This document shows, piece by piece, positions 7,489-16,305 of a stretch of 64,000 nt of DNA. A model generated the notes under the pieces. It ran no database searches. It worked only from the letters and a program-made list of their open reading frames with translations, and had not been told where the DNA came from. The DNA is taken from assembly GCA_031280955.1 (NCBI GenBank), contig JAITGA010000013.1:1-64000 (forward strand), given 5' to 3'. This DNA comes from Lachnospiraceae bacterium (GTDB lineage Bacteria; Bacillota; Clostridia; Lachnospirales; Lachnospiraceae). Position numbers and translations under genes: made by a program. Numbering within the stretch: the first letter of the stretch is position 1; each line of letters opens with the position of its first letter.

Positions 7489-9294
7489 TTACTTTTGCTC
7501 AACCAGCGGTTTGAGAAAACGTGACGGAACGAACTTGGTTGATTCCGTACAAGTAAGATAAAGTTCTTCTTTTGCCCTCGTCATCCCGACATAGAAAAGA
7601 CGGCGTTCCTCTTCTATTTGCTCATCCGTCAACGATTTGTGACCGGGTAGAGTCCCCTCGTTCAGATGGGGGAGAAAGACAGTACGAAACTCCAAACCCT
7701 TGGAACTATGCATGGTAATGATATGGAGACCGTCTTTGTCTGTTTGTTTTCCCTTTTCTTCCTCAGTTTCATGCGCAAGTTTCTTCATTCCCGCCAATAA
7801 ATCTAACCATTCCTCGTGGGTACTATATCCCCGTGCCATTTCTTGCAACTCATCACAGATTTCCATCCATTCGGGAAACTCACGCGGCTTTGCTCTCTCT
7901 TTCAAATAGCGTTCGTAACCTACCCCCATACGTATATAGTTGATTGCCAGATAAGGCGACATCTGCCCAATACGACGGCAAGCGGCAAAGAAACGGCGTA
8001 CCTCGCCCTGAGCATCGGGGTTTCCATGATAATAAGCCAGTATCTCACTCTCGCTCACTTCGCCGCCAATATCAGCTACACACTGACGGCTTAGATAACG
8101 CATCGGTTTATTGATGATGTTGAGAAAACGGCTTCGCTCTTTTATCCCTTGGGAAAAGTGGATATAATCTAAGATATCCACGGCAATGAAATGAGTCAAA
8201 ATATCCCTCACTTTTTCCGTAGTCCGTACTTTTATCCCCTGTTCCACACACTTAGCCGCCATAATTCCTACTTCAAAGTTAGTCCGTAGGATTATCGCTG
8301 TTTCGTTATGTTCTGTGGGCGATATCTCTTTAATTTTCTCGATTATCCAATCCTCTTCCGCTTCTCTTTTGGGAAAAGACAAAATAAGCGGCTCTGTGCC
8401 GTCACGAAGAGCTTCATAAACCTTGGGTAGGCGGTTTAGATTGCTGACGATTACTTTTTCTGCCGCCGTAATTATTTGCCTGGTACTACGGTAATTGATT
8501 GGCAACTGAACTTTCGCACAATCGGGAAAATCAATGAAAAAGTCCTGCATTACCTGCGGATTCGAGCCACGAAAACCATAGATAGACTGGTCATCATCAC
8601 CGACAATGAAAAGATTGTTCCGGGGAGCGGCTATCTGCTTTAGCACCAGATACTGCAAACGATTGATGTCTTGAAACTCATCCACCAAAAGATAGGTGAA
8701 ATACTCCTGCCATGTCCGCAAAACACTTTCACGCTCTGACAACATCTGATGACAAGAAAGTATCATATCGTCAAAATCTATTTTTCGTGACATTTTTAGC
8801 ATGTCACAATACTCAGCGAAGATTTCATTCATCTTTTCTCGTTCGCTTATCGGTGGAAGCAGATTCTTTCGCAAACTAATCTCACTTAGGATTTCCCCAT
8901 AGTCAGCAGAGCTAAATGTCTGAGCCGAGAAAAAGTGGTTCAAGATGCTTCTCAGGATTTTCCTTTTCTCCGCTTCTGTCACTAAGCTATAATCACTCAG
9001 ATATCCCGACCGCGACATTATTTGATAATAGATGCTGTGAAATGTACCGAAGTTGACGGCAGAATACGAGCGGCGGATTTCCTTTAGGAAACGAGACTGC
9101 ATTTCGAGAGCGGAAGCCTTGGTAAAGGTAATGACGAGTATCTTCTCGGGTGGAATCCTATGTTGCTCAATCAGATTGATAATCCGCTTCACAATCGTAA
9201 AAGTCTTCCCCGATCCGGGACCGGCGATGACCTCCATCGGACCGTGTGCATGATTTACCGCCTGTTGTTGGGCAGGATTGATGTTAGTTGCCAT
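7489..9294 (-). CDS. UvrD/PcrA-type superfamily 1 DNA helicase
   Basis: ATP-dependent 3'-5' DNA helicase for repair or recombination. Motifs seen in order: Q motif NPAQQQAVNH, Walker A AGPGSGKTFTI, Walker B LLVDEFQDIN, motif III GDDDQSIYGFRG, motif IV INYRST, motif V TMHSSKGLEF and motif VI VGMTRAKEELYL. At about 600 residues it is shorter than PcrA (~730-750) and lacks the long C-terminal extension, which is common for the shorter clostridial paralogues. The ATG at 9294 has GGAG 12 bases upstream; the in-frame ATG at 9312 has no Shine-Dalgarno. Convergent with the DUF5662 gene. Confidence 0.93.
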   Translation of the reverse strand: MATNINPAQQQAVNHAHGPMEVIAGPGSGKTFTIVKRIINLIEQHRIPPEKILVITFTKASALEMQSRFLKEIRRSYSAVNFGTFHSIYYQIMSRSGYLSDYSLVTEAEKRKILRSILNHFFSAQTFSSADYGEILSEISLRKNLLPPISEREKMNEIFAEYCDMLKMSRKIDFDDMILSCHQMLSERESVLRTWQEYFTYLLVDEFQDINRLQYLVLKQIAAPRNNLFIVGDDDQSIYGFRGSNPQVMQDFFIDFPDCAKVQLPINYRSTRQIITAAEKVIVSNLNRLPKVYEALRDGTEPLILSFPKREAEEDWIIEKIKEISPTEHNETAIILRTNFEVGIMAAKCVEQGIKVRTTEKVRDILTHFIAVDILDYIHFSQGIKERSRFLNIINKPMRYLSRQCVADIGGEVSESEILAYYHGNPDAQGEVRRFFAACRRIGQMSPYLAINYIRMGVGYERYLKERAKPREFPEWMEICDELQEMARGYSTHEEWLDLLAGMKKLAHETEEEKGKQTDKDGLHIITMHSSKGLEFRTVFLPHLNEGTLPGHKSLTDEQIEEERRLFYVGMTRAKEELYLTCTESTKFVPSRFLKPLVEQK

Positions 9295-9367
9295 AGATAC
9301 CGTAAACTCCATTTGACAAATTGCGATGATTAGATAAAAGACTATTACATGTTAAAGAAAGGTTGTT

Positions 9368-9487
9368 AGTTTCATAGATTTATGAATCTGTTGATTTTAT
9401 AGAATCTATAGATATACATAATCTATGGATTTATTGAGTCTATGGATTTTACAGAATCTGTTGATTCTATATACTATAGATTATCCA
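9368..9487. repeat. AT-rich iteron-like array, 16-18-bp period
   Basis: Between the helicase start and the dUTPase stop, the core RATCTATRGATT/GAATCTGTTGATT recurs. The GAT core begins at 9377, 9393, 9411, 9428, 9445, 9463 and 9479, with spacings 16, 18, 17, 17, 18 and 16. Individual units are partly self-complementary (AATCTATAGAT). The flanks show no coding potential. Confidence 0.7.
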
Positions 9488-9517
9488 GACTAAACAGATG
9501 ATAAACAAAGAAATAGT

Positions 9518-9949
9518 TTAACTCTTTCCCGTACTGCCGAAACCGCCGCGGTCTTTAGCGGCAAGGCTCTCTACCTCGGAAAAAGTAAGGCGGGGTTGGT
9601 TCTCAACAATTCTAAACTGACAAATTCGGTCGTTTATCGCTATCTTCGTATCACGCATAGCAATGACAGGGACAAACCACTGATCGTTGTCACCGCAGTA
9701 CGATGAATCAATAACGCCGTGATGATTGGCTTGGATGATGCCAAAGTTCTTGAAAGTGGAGCTGCGGGGAACTACATGGGCTTCATAGCCATCCGGTAAT
9801 TCCATCGCCACCCCAAGGGGAATGAGACGGTATTCATTCGCTTTAAGAGTCACATTTTCCGCTGCCCGCAGGTCTATCCAGTCTGACTTACCGTCTATGT
9901 ACTCCAGTTTCTCGATTTGGTCACTAAAATACTTGATTTTGATATTCAT
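9518..9949 (-). CDS. dut: dUTP diphosphatase (dUTPase)
   Basis: Trimeric dUTPase that hydrolyses dUTP to dUMP and pyrophosphate, keeping uracil out of DNA. The five family motifs are visible: WIDLRAAE (1), [12 protein letters not shown] (2), [17 protein letters not shown] (3), RICQFRIVE (4) and the C-terminal GGFGSTGKS (5). The 143-residue length is normal. AGGAG lies 7 bases before the ATG. Upstream is repeat sequence; downstream is the iteron-like array and then the helicase gene. Confidence 0.95.
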   Translation of the reverse strand: MNIKIKYFSDQIEKLEYIDGKSDWIDLRAAENVTLKANEYRLIPLGVAMELPDGYEAHVVPRSSTFKNFGIIQANHHGVIDSSYCGDNDQWFVPVIAMRDTKIAINDRICQFRIVENQPRLTFSEVESLAAKDRGGFGSTGKS

Positions 9950-10009
9950 GTAAGCTCCTGTAGAAGTTTGCTATGATACATCGTGTAAGTATAATGACAG
10001 TAACTAACT

Positions 10010-10213
10010 AGCGGCTTGATATATTCATTGCCCGACCGCTTGCGCTGTCAGGCTTATAGAACAAGCTATGCTTGATACATTCAACGCCCGACCGCTTGCG
10101 CTATGGTGCAAACGTAGCGGTACTAAGGCGGCAGTCACTGCTACGCCGTGCCTATACGCCACCTAAGTGCCGACGTTTGTAACATTCGGCTTATGAACAT
10201 ATCAAGCCGCTTG
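10010..10213 (-). repeat. inverted copy of family C repeat
   Basis: This is the reverse complement of the unit stacked at 1-930, carrying the same CAAGCGGTCGGGC, CAAGC-ATA-GCTTG and GGCGGC/GCCGCC elements in opposite order. Its ends (GCGGCTTGATATATTC and its near complement, ending CAAGCCGCTTG) form terminal inverted repeats. A mobile miniature element is therefore plausible. No coding capacity. Confidence 0.85.
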
Positions 10214-10235
10214 TTAGCCACCTTCATACCGAAGC

Positions 10236-10393
10236 CGGAAGAATGACACGCTTCCCTGTCATTCTTCTGCACTAAGGATTTCGTAACGCAGTTTTGCGTT
10301 GCAAAACATGCGTGGTGAAATCCGTGTGCATTACTTATGCTGTCATTGCGAGGCGGTTTTATACGCCGAAGCAATCCATTTATGTGAGACTGG
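10236..10393 (-). repeat. composite short repeat, families B and A
   Basis: 10236-10330 is a family B unit: a GAAGAATGACACG...CTGTCATTCTTC palindrome, CACTAAGGATTTCG, and a GTTTTGCGTTGCAAAAC palindrome. 10341-10393 is a family A unit (GTCATTGCGAGGCGG...CCGAAGCAATCC). The same B+A order, inverted, occurs at 48330-48462 and 40245-40324. Together with the family C copy it fills the 450-base gap between dut and nrdG. Confidence 0.85.
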
Positions 10394-10402
10394 ATTTCTT
10401 AC

Positions 10403-10903
10403 TCACCCCTGCCACAAAATCGGTTCTTCACCCAATGCACGAATAAGCGATTTTTGCACATCGATAACCCGCTGATTGCTACTCCCGCACCAGTGAAGCT
10501 TCACATCACGCTCACCCTCAATATACTCACCGTCAACCAGGACATCTATCTCACCCATCAACGGCTCATTACACACTTCCTCCCATTTGTAACCGCTATA
10601 GAGCCAAATCGTCTTCTCCGGATACCTTGCCCGCACTACGCTAATCAAATCAGCGACCGCACCGCGGTTTTTGTCTGATAAAGGATCACCACCCGAAAGC
10701 GTGAGCCCAGCGATATAATCCTTATCGAGTTGTGAGAAAATCTCTTCCCTCGCTACATCATCAAACTCCAAACCACAGTCTGCATCCCACGCAAAAGCAT
10801 TGTGACAGCCCTGACAATGACGTTCACAACCCGACACCCAAAGGACTACCCGCAACCCCTCGCCATTTAACATATCATCTTTGGTGATATTCAGGTATTT
10901 CAC
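10403..10903 (-). CDS. nrdG: anaerobic ribonucleotide reductase activating enzyme
   Basis: Radical-SAM glycyl-radical activase that generates the radical on NrdD. At 166 residues it is close to the usual length (~155-175). The 4Fe-4S motif CERHCQGC is near residue 30, and GGDPLSDKN marks the GGE-like SAM-binding segment. The start overlaps the nrdD stop by 4 bases, so the two genes are co-translated. Confidence 0.96.
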   Translation of the reverse strand: MKYLNITKDDMLNGEGLRVVLWVSGCERHCQGCHNAFAWDADCGLEFDDVAREEIFSQLDKDYIAGLTLSGGDPLSDKNRGAVADLISVVRARYPEKTIWLYSGYKWEEVCNEPLMGEIDVLVDGEYIEGERDVKLHWCGSSNQRVIDVQKSLIRALGEEPILWQG

Positions 10904-13053
10904 ATTGACCTGCGTTCTGTTATCTCTATCATCTTTGCTTTGTTTAGACGAGTATCGCCATGTACCCGTGAATACGACAAATACCCATTCATTCGATCGA
11001 TTTTGGTCAAATTACTGCTGGTGCATTTCCGACAGACATCCATCTCCAACTCTTGATAACCACAATCCTCACAATAAGCAAGGGAAAGATTGACCCCCTC
11101 ATAAAATCCCATCGCCATCGCCCTTTTGATCAAGGTCTTGATGGCTTTGGTGTTATAATCAATCGGATATTTCACATACTGTATCTTTCCGCCATTGAAA
11201 TACTCCCAGAAACGCAGTTCCTTGTCTTGCTTTTCTATCGGAGTGATATCTTCGCTTACATGACAATGGAAACTGTTGGAGACATACTCACGGTCACTCA
11301 CACCCTCTACGATACCATAAAGCGCACGAAACTGTTTGACCTGCAAACCTGCCAAACTCTCGGCAGGAGTACCGTATATCGCATAAAGATGACCGTCCTC
11401 CTCCTTGAAGCGGCTGATTTCCTTGTTAATATACTTCATAACCTCGAGGGCAAACCCGCCATCTTCACAGATTGACTTACCATTATAAAGCTGTTGCAGT
11501 TCATTGAGAGCAGTAATACCAAAACTACAAGTGGCTGACTTGAGAAGCGGCTTAATTTTTTCATTCAACCCCAGATGACCGCCGAGAAATCCCCCCTCAC
11601 AATAAGCCAGAGGATTGGTCGATGCCCGCATTTCCCCCAGATAAGCGTAGGTGCGGATATGGAGCTGACGGATCAGATTGAGGTAATAATCAAGGACTTC
11701 ATAAAAATCACGGCTTTCCTGTTTGGCACGGGCAAGCATCATTGGCAGATGTAAAGATACCGCTCCAACATTGAAGCGACCGACATACACGGGACTATCG
11801 CTGTCATCGGCAGGATACATTCCTCCTCGCTCATACCATGGAGCAAGGAAAGCCCGGCAACCCATCGGCGAGATAACTTTTCCGTACCGTTTATATATGT
11901 CAGCTACATAACCTTCTCCCGTCAGACTCAACCAATCAGGATACATTGATTTGGCAGAACAAGCGACACCGATGTCAAAAACCTCTTCCAACTCACCACC
12001 GCTGCCATGCAAAGCCTCATCATAAAGGAAAATTATCTTCGGGAACAAAACCGGCTTCTTATAATCGCTTTTGCCCTGCCCATCATGCCTGACCTTTAGT
12101 AGAGCCATAGATGCCATTTTCCCAAAGCGGCTGTTTGCAAGTCCGGCGGTCACGGCGATAAAGGGATAATCACCACGACTGGAAGCTACGGTATTAAACT
12201 TATACTCCCAACCTTGAAAACCCTGTTCAAACTCACGTTTGACATCGGCAAGGGCTTCGGCTTCAGCGGAATCTACACCAATCCTTAGACGGAGATATTT
12301 TTCCAAGGATTTGTTGTATGTCTTTTCCGCATACGGTTCAAGGATTCGGTCTACCTCGGGAACGGTAAAACCACCATATTGCTGACTGGCGGCAGATAAG
12401 ACGATATCACCGATGACATCAAAAGCAACATCAAGACTCTTCGGCTCATTGTACCAGATATTTCCCATTTCAAAACCACCTGACAAGACATTGGCGATAT
12501 CGAAGAGACAACAATTCATCGTATCCCGCCGTGCCGCCATGTCATGGACATAGATATATCCATCACGGCAAGCTTGGATTTCCTCGGTAGTCATGAAGAA
12601 CTTCTGATAAAGCTCTTTGTTAAACTGGTTGAAAATCAAGTTACGCTTAGTCGAAACCAAGGCAGAATCGGTGTTGGCGTTTTCCTTGTCACCGATATAC
12701 ATGATTGATTGACTCTTCTTGTAGACATCGTCCATCATCCGGACGAAATCCTGTTTGTAATTTCGGTAATCACGGTAACTCTTGGCAACGATCGGCTTCA
12801 CGTTTTCGAGGGCACTCTCAACGATATTATGCATAATCGGGATTGGCACATCCTCGCCGCCCATCGCTTGTACTTTGCGGATAACGAATTGACAAATATC
12901 AACTAACTCGGCATCTGTGAACTGCGTAAGTGCCCGATAGGCACTCTTTCCGATTGCATTTATCACTTTTTCGATATCAAAAGCCTCACGGCTGCCGTCT
13001 TTTTTTATGACCCTTACTGTTACTTGACTGCTTAACTCCTGCGCCAAATCCAT
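10900..13053 (-). CDS. nrdD: anaerobic ribonucleoside-triphosphate reductase
   Basis: Class III, oxygen-sensitive ribonucleotide reductase making dNTPs, 717 residues. It has an N-terminal ATP-cone domain (VRVIKKDGSREAFDIEKV), the ten-stranded barrel with YVHDMAARRDTMNCCLFD near the active-site cysteine, and a C-terminal zinc site CEDCGYQE...CRKCTS. The glycyl-radical loop RMNGYLS is near residue 690. AAAGGAGG lies directly upstream of the ATG. It follows a 59-codon membrane-protein gene and precedes nrdG in one operon. Confidence 0.97.
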   Translation of the reverse strand: MDLAQELSSQVTVRVIKKDGSREAFDIEKVINAIGKSAYRALTQFTDAELVDICQFVIRKVQAMGGEDVPIPIMHNIVESALENVKPIVAKSYRDYRNYKQDFVRMMDDVYKKSQSIMYIGDKENANTDSALVSTKRNLIFNQFNKELYQKFFMTTEEIQACRDGYIYVHDMAARRDTMNCCLFDIANVLSGGFEMGNIWYNEPKSLDVAFDVIGDIVLSAASQQYGGFTVPEVDRILEPYAEKTYNKSLEKYLRLRIGVDSAEAEALADVKREFEQGFQGWEYKFNTVASSRGDYPFIAVTAGLANSRFGKMASMALLKVRHDGQGKSDYKKPVLFPKIIFLYDEALHGSGGELEEVFDIGVACSAKSMYPDWLSLTGEGYVADIYKRYGKVISPMGCRAFLAPWYERGGMYPADDSDSPVYVGRFNVGAVSLHLPMMLARAKQESRDFYEVLDYYLNLIRQLHIRTYAYLGEMRASTNPLAYCEGGFLGGHLGLNEKIKPLLKSATCSFGITALNELQQLYNGKSICEDGGFALEVMKYINKEISRFKEEDGHLYAIYGTPAESLAGLQVKQFRALYGIVEGVSDREYVSNSFHCHVSEDITPIEKQDKELRFWEYFNGGKIQYVKYPIDYNTKAIKTLIKRAMAMGFYEGVNLSLAYCEDCGYQELEMDVCRKCTSSNLTKIDRMNGYLSYSRVHGDTRLNKAKMIEITERRSM

Positions 13054-13103
13054 GATAGGGTATCCTCCTTTACCAAAAATGGAAAAACAGGGAATATAGG
13101 GTA

Positions 13104-13283
13104 TTACTCAGATGTATCATCTGATGTGGCGGTCGTCTCCGCTTCTGCGAGAGCTGCTTTTTTGTCCTTGAACTTACGATAACGGATACCCAGCAGTAAT
13201 CCCGTGACAACCAACGTGGCGGAAATGATGTAGAGAAGAAAGTAGGACAAGAATGTATTTGCAAATGAAATAAAGTTACTCAT
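13104..13283 (-). CDS. small single-pass membrane protein
   Basis: A 59-residue frame with a good Shine-Dalgarno (CGGAGGGATTATCGC before ATG) and its own promoter 24 bases upstream. The product starts MSNFISFANTFLSYFLLYII and has one transmembrane helix (about residues 12-33), then a basic stop-transfer segment (GIRYRKFKDKK) and an acidic, Ser/Thr-rich tail ending TSDDTSE. It lies 50 bases upstream of nrdD with no visible terminator, so co-transcription is likely. I do not recognise a family; the function is unknown. Confidence 0.75.
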   Translation of the reverse strand: MSNFISFANTFLSYFLLYIISATLVVTGLLLGIRYRKFKDKKAALAEAETTATSDDTSE

Positions 13284-13306
13284 GCGATAATCCCTCCGAT
13301 ATAATG

Positions 13307-13335
13307 ATAATACTCCAAGTATGGCAAAAAGTCAA
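13307..13335 (-). promoter_or_regulatory. sigma-A-type promoter for small ORF-nrdDG
   Basis: On the minus strand, TTGACT (13330-13335) and TATTAT (13307-13312) are separated by 17 bases and followed by GGAGG and the ATG at 13283. Confidence 0.7.
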
Positions 13336-13364
13336 GGGGAAAAATCCCACCACCTACGAACCAC

Positions 13365-13862
13365 CTACGAATCAGCAGGCAAACGTCCCTCATCTTCCAT
13401 CAGTTCTCCCGCTTCACCGGCTGCCGCCGCTTTGGCGAGTTCGTCACAACGTTCATTGAGGGGATTGCCATCATGCCCTTTGACCCACTCATAAGTGACT
13501 TGGTGAGGCTTTACTGCTACTATCAACCGCTTCCAGAGATCACTATTTTTGACCGCTTCCCTCCTGCTGTTTTTCCATCCCTTCTTTTGCCAACCTTCAA
13601 TCCAGTTTTGGTTAAAAGCCTCGGTCAAATAGCGTGAATCGGTGAAAAGCTCGACAGCACAGGGTTTGGTGAGGGATTCAATGCCGATGATGGCTGCCAT
13701 GAGTTCCATGCGGTTGTTGGTGGTGAGTTGAAACCCGCCGGAAAACTCCCGCTGATGTAATTGACCAGATGAGTCAATATACTGCACCACCGCTCCATAA
13801 CCGCCGGGACCGTTGGGATTACACCTGGCTGAACCATCACTATAGATTTTCACTTTTTGCAT
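13365..13862 (-). CDS. rnhA: ribonuclease HI
   Basis: Endonuclease cleaving RNA in RNA-DNA hybrids. The DEDD active-site residues are visible: YSDGSARCNPNGPGGYG (first Asp), NRMELMAAI (Glu), TDSRYL (Asp) and KGHDGNPLNERCDELA (last Asp with the basic loop). Length is 165 residues. GGGGGAG lies 7 bases before the ATG. A second, RNase HII, is encoded at 29625-30386. Confidence 0.96.
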   Translation of the reverse strand: MQKVKIYSDGSARCNPNGPGGYGAVVQYIDSSGQLHQREFSGGFQLTTNNRMELMAAIIGIESLTKPCAVELFTDSRYLTEAFNQNWIEGWQKKGWKNSRREAVKNSDLWKRLIVAVKPHQVTYEWVKGHDGNPLNERCDELAKAAAAGEAGELMEDEGRLPADS

Positions 13863-14068
13863 TTATTACTCCCCCATCTAAACTTTATCAAGTATTTACG
13901 ATAATTTTAGCGTATAGCTACGTCAACTCCTCTTAATGTGCCTAAAGGCCGTGCCTCAAGGCACTAGTCATCGTCGTTTTCCTGCTCTACACAAAAATTC
14001 CTCGCAAATCCTTTGGCAAAGTATAGTTGGTGGAGCAATTACCTTTTCTATTTACTTATAACTGATTT

Positions 14069-15352
14069 CTACTCCCTGCCACCGATGCGGGCAGCGATTT
14101 TGTTCGCATTCTCGTAGATATCCTCTACATCAATCCCGGTGGCAAACTCACCCTTTTCATATAGTATCTGACCGTTCACTATCGTCATTGCTACATTTTG
14201 CTTGCTGCCGCTATAGACGACATTATTGGCAATATGGTTGAGCGGTTGCATATTGGGTTGGTTTAGATCAATCATGATGAGGTCTGCCATGCTGCCGATG
14301 GTGATAGTCATTGCTTCATTAAGCCCCATTGCCCTTGCCCCATTTACACATGCCATTTGTAATACCGAGAAAGCAGGAACAGCAGCGGCATCCACTTCTT
14401 TCACCTTGGCAAGTCCCGTGACTAAGAACATTTCCCGGAAGAAGTCAAGGCAATTGTTACTGGCGGGTCCGTCAGTGCCGATGGCAACGGGTACTCCGGT
14501 ACGAAGATAATCAGCTATCGGGGCAATCCCGCTGGCAAGCTTTAGGTTTGAAGCAGGGTTGGTAACAGCATAGAGCCCCCGTTCACGGAAAATGGCGATA
14601 TCTGCGGCTGTCATATGGACACAGTGATAACCGCCGCCGCCATGATCAAAAATGCCAAGCGAAGCCAGATAAGCCGCCGGGGTCATATCGTTGTGACGTT
14701 CACGGCAACCCTCAGTCTCAGCGGCAGTTTCTGCCAAATGACAAAAAACCGGAGCTTTGTAGTGTTGTGACAGTTCCGCTACTTCAAGGAGTAAGGGCTC
14801 ATCACAGGTATATTCGGCGTGGAAGCCCAAATGATATCCCGTCAGGGGGTGGACATTATTTAATGATTCATAAAGCTCGGCTACACGCTTGGGTGTTGTG
14901 CCAAAGTTGTTGGCAGCTCCAACTTGTACACAGCGCATCCCCATTTCCTGACAGGCACAGGCTATCATCTCGGGATTTAGGTACATTTCAAATATTGCCG
15001 TGATACCGCTGGTTAGATATTCGAGGATAGCCAGTTTCGTCAAATGATAGATGTCGTCTTCGGTCAGCTTTTCCTCAACCGGGAAGACACGTTCAAACAA
15101 CCATTCCGAAAGCGGCAAGTCATCAGCATAGGAACGCAGGATGGTCATTGCTGAATGGGAGTGGGCGTTTTTGAAACCGGGGAGCAAAAGGTTTTGCTTG
15201 GCATCAATTTCACGATCCCAGATATTATCGTTTGTCGGTTTATCCTTACCGACATATGTTATCCGCCCCTCAGCTATGTTTACTTCGCCGATAAATGGCT
15301 CAGCAGTATCTGCCATCGTCAAAATACGAGCGTTGTGAATACGTATTTTCAT
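14069..15352 (-). CDS. amidohydrolase, S-adenosylhomocysteine/methylthioadenosine deaminase-like
   Basis: Metal-dependent amidohydrolase of the MtaD/SsnA/TrzN class, 427 residues. It shows the HxH metal motif NAHSHSAM near residue 60, a helix with LPLSEWLFERVFPVEE, FHAEYT, CHLAETAAE, HCVHMT and the metal Asp in IGTDGPASNN. C-terminal DLIMIDLNQPN and VVYSGSKQNV match the composite beta domain. The PNP gene lies directly upstream in the same operon (9 bases), which supports purine-nucleoside or methylthioadenosine/SAH salvage. The exact substrate is inferred. Confidence 0.88.
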   Translation of the reverse strand: MKIRIHNARILTMADTAEPFIGEVNIAEGRITYVGKDKPTNDNIWDREIDAKQNLLLPGFKNAHSHSAMTILRSYADDLPLSEWLFERVFPVEEKLTEDDIYHLTKLAILEYLTSGITAIFEMYLNPEMIACACQEMGMRCVQVGAANNFGTTPKRVAELYESLNNVHPLTGYHLGFHAEYTCDEPLLLEVAELSQHYKAPVFCHLAETAAETEGCRERHNDMTPAAYLASLGIFDHGGGGYHCVHMTAADIAIFRERGLYAVTNPASNLKLASGIAPIADYLRTGVPVAIGTDGPASNNCLDFFREMFLVTGLAKVKEVDAAAVPAFSVLQMACVNGARAMGLNEAMTITIGSMADLIMIDLNQPNMQPLNHIANNVVYSGSKQNVAMTIVNGQILYEKGEFATGIDVEDIYENANKIAARIGGRE

Positions 15353-15361
15353 GAAAACCTC

Positions 15362-16213
15362 CTATCCTTGTTTCCCAATTTCTTTAATCACTTCCATGAG
15401 CAGCTGCTTAAACCTCGGTGCAGCTTCATTGGCAGCTTCCTGAACCTCATCATGGGTAAGAGGGGTGGGTGAAAGTCCTGCCGCCAGATTACAGACACAG
15501 GAAATACCGCATATCTTCATCCCCATGTGATTGGCGGCAATCGCCTCTATTGCCGTACTCATGCCAACCGCAGAAGCCCCTGCTTGCTTAAACATCCTTA
15601 TCTCGGCAGGAGATTCAAAAGACGGTCCGCCGGCTTGCACATAAATCCCCTCCGGCAAACGAATCGTAAGCTTAGCTGCCATATCACGGATTATATCATT
15701 TAACTCAGGACGATAAACAGTACTCATATCGGGGAAACGTGTCCCCAGTTCATCTATATTCGCCCCTGTCAAAGGGTTTGCCACAAAGCAAGCGATATGG
15801 TCGGTGATGAGCATCAAATCACCTGCCTTTAAATCAGCTCCGATACCACCGGAGGCATTGGTCAAAATCAGATATTCAGCTCCCATCAAACCCATTAAAC
15901 GAATCGGCAAGACGACATCGGTAATATCATAACCTTCATACAGATGCACCCGCCCTTTCATACAGACAACGGCGACACCGCCGACATGACCCAGGATCAG
16001 GCGACCGTCATGTCCGGGTACAGTCGAGACGGGGAAACCGTCGATATCAGCATAATCAATTTCACCACAGATACTAATGCCATCAGCGAAATCACCAAGC
16101 CCTGACCCCAGTACCACCGCAACTAAGGGACGAAAATCACCAATCCCGGCTTTTTTCATCAAATTATCAACGCTCTCTTTACATTTTAACAGTTTTTGGT
16201 AAACACTCGTCAT
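15362..16213 (-). CDS. purine-nucleoside phosphorylase
   Basis: Phosphorolysis of inosine or guanosine to base plus ribose-1-phosphate. Trimeric PNP-I signatures are seen: VVLGSGLGDFADGI (phosphate loop), PGHDGRLILGHV, KGRVHLYEGYD, LTNASGGI, GPSFESPAEIRM and AVGMSTAIEAIAANH. Asn in CNLAAGLSP suits 6-oxopurine specificity. The ATG at 16213 is preferred, with AGGAAGGAG 8 bases upstream; the frame extends 8 codons further without a Shine-Dalgarno. Length is 283 residues. Confidence 0.94.
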   Translation of the reverse strand: MTSVYQKLLKCKESVDNLMKKAGIGDFRPLVAVVLGSGLGDFADGISICGEIDYADIDGFPVSTVPGHDGRLILGHVGGVAVVCMKGRVHLYEGYDITDVVLPIRLMGLMGAEYLILTNASGGIGADLKAGDLMLITDHIACFVANPLTGANIDELGTRFPDMSTVYRPELNDIIRDMAAKLTIRLPEGIYVQAGGPSFESPAEIRMFKQAGASAVGMSTAIEAIAANHMGMKICGISCVCNLAAGLSPTPLTHDEVQEAANEAAPRFKQLLMEVIKEIGKQG

Positions 16214-16305
16214 CGCTAATCTCCTTCCTGATATCACATGAAAATGATGCTGTAGGCGTTAAAGAATCATCGTAACACAAATCCAACTACTGATTACCTT
16301 ATATT

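Noticed and set aside
10141-10374. 77-codon minus-strand frame
   Set aside because: It is composed of family C, B and A repeat sequence; no protein-like composition.
13070-13264. 64-codon minus-strand frame overlapping the small membrane protein
   Set aside because: The neighbouring frame has a proper GGAGG site, promoter and a credible transmembrane helix; this one has none.
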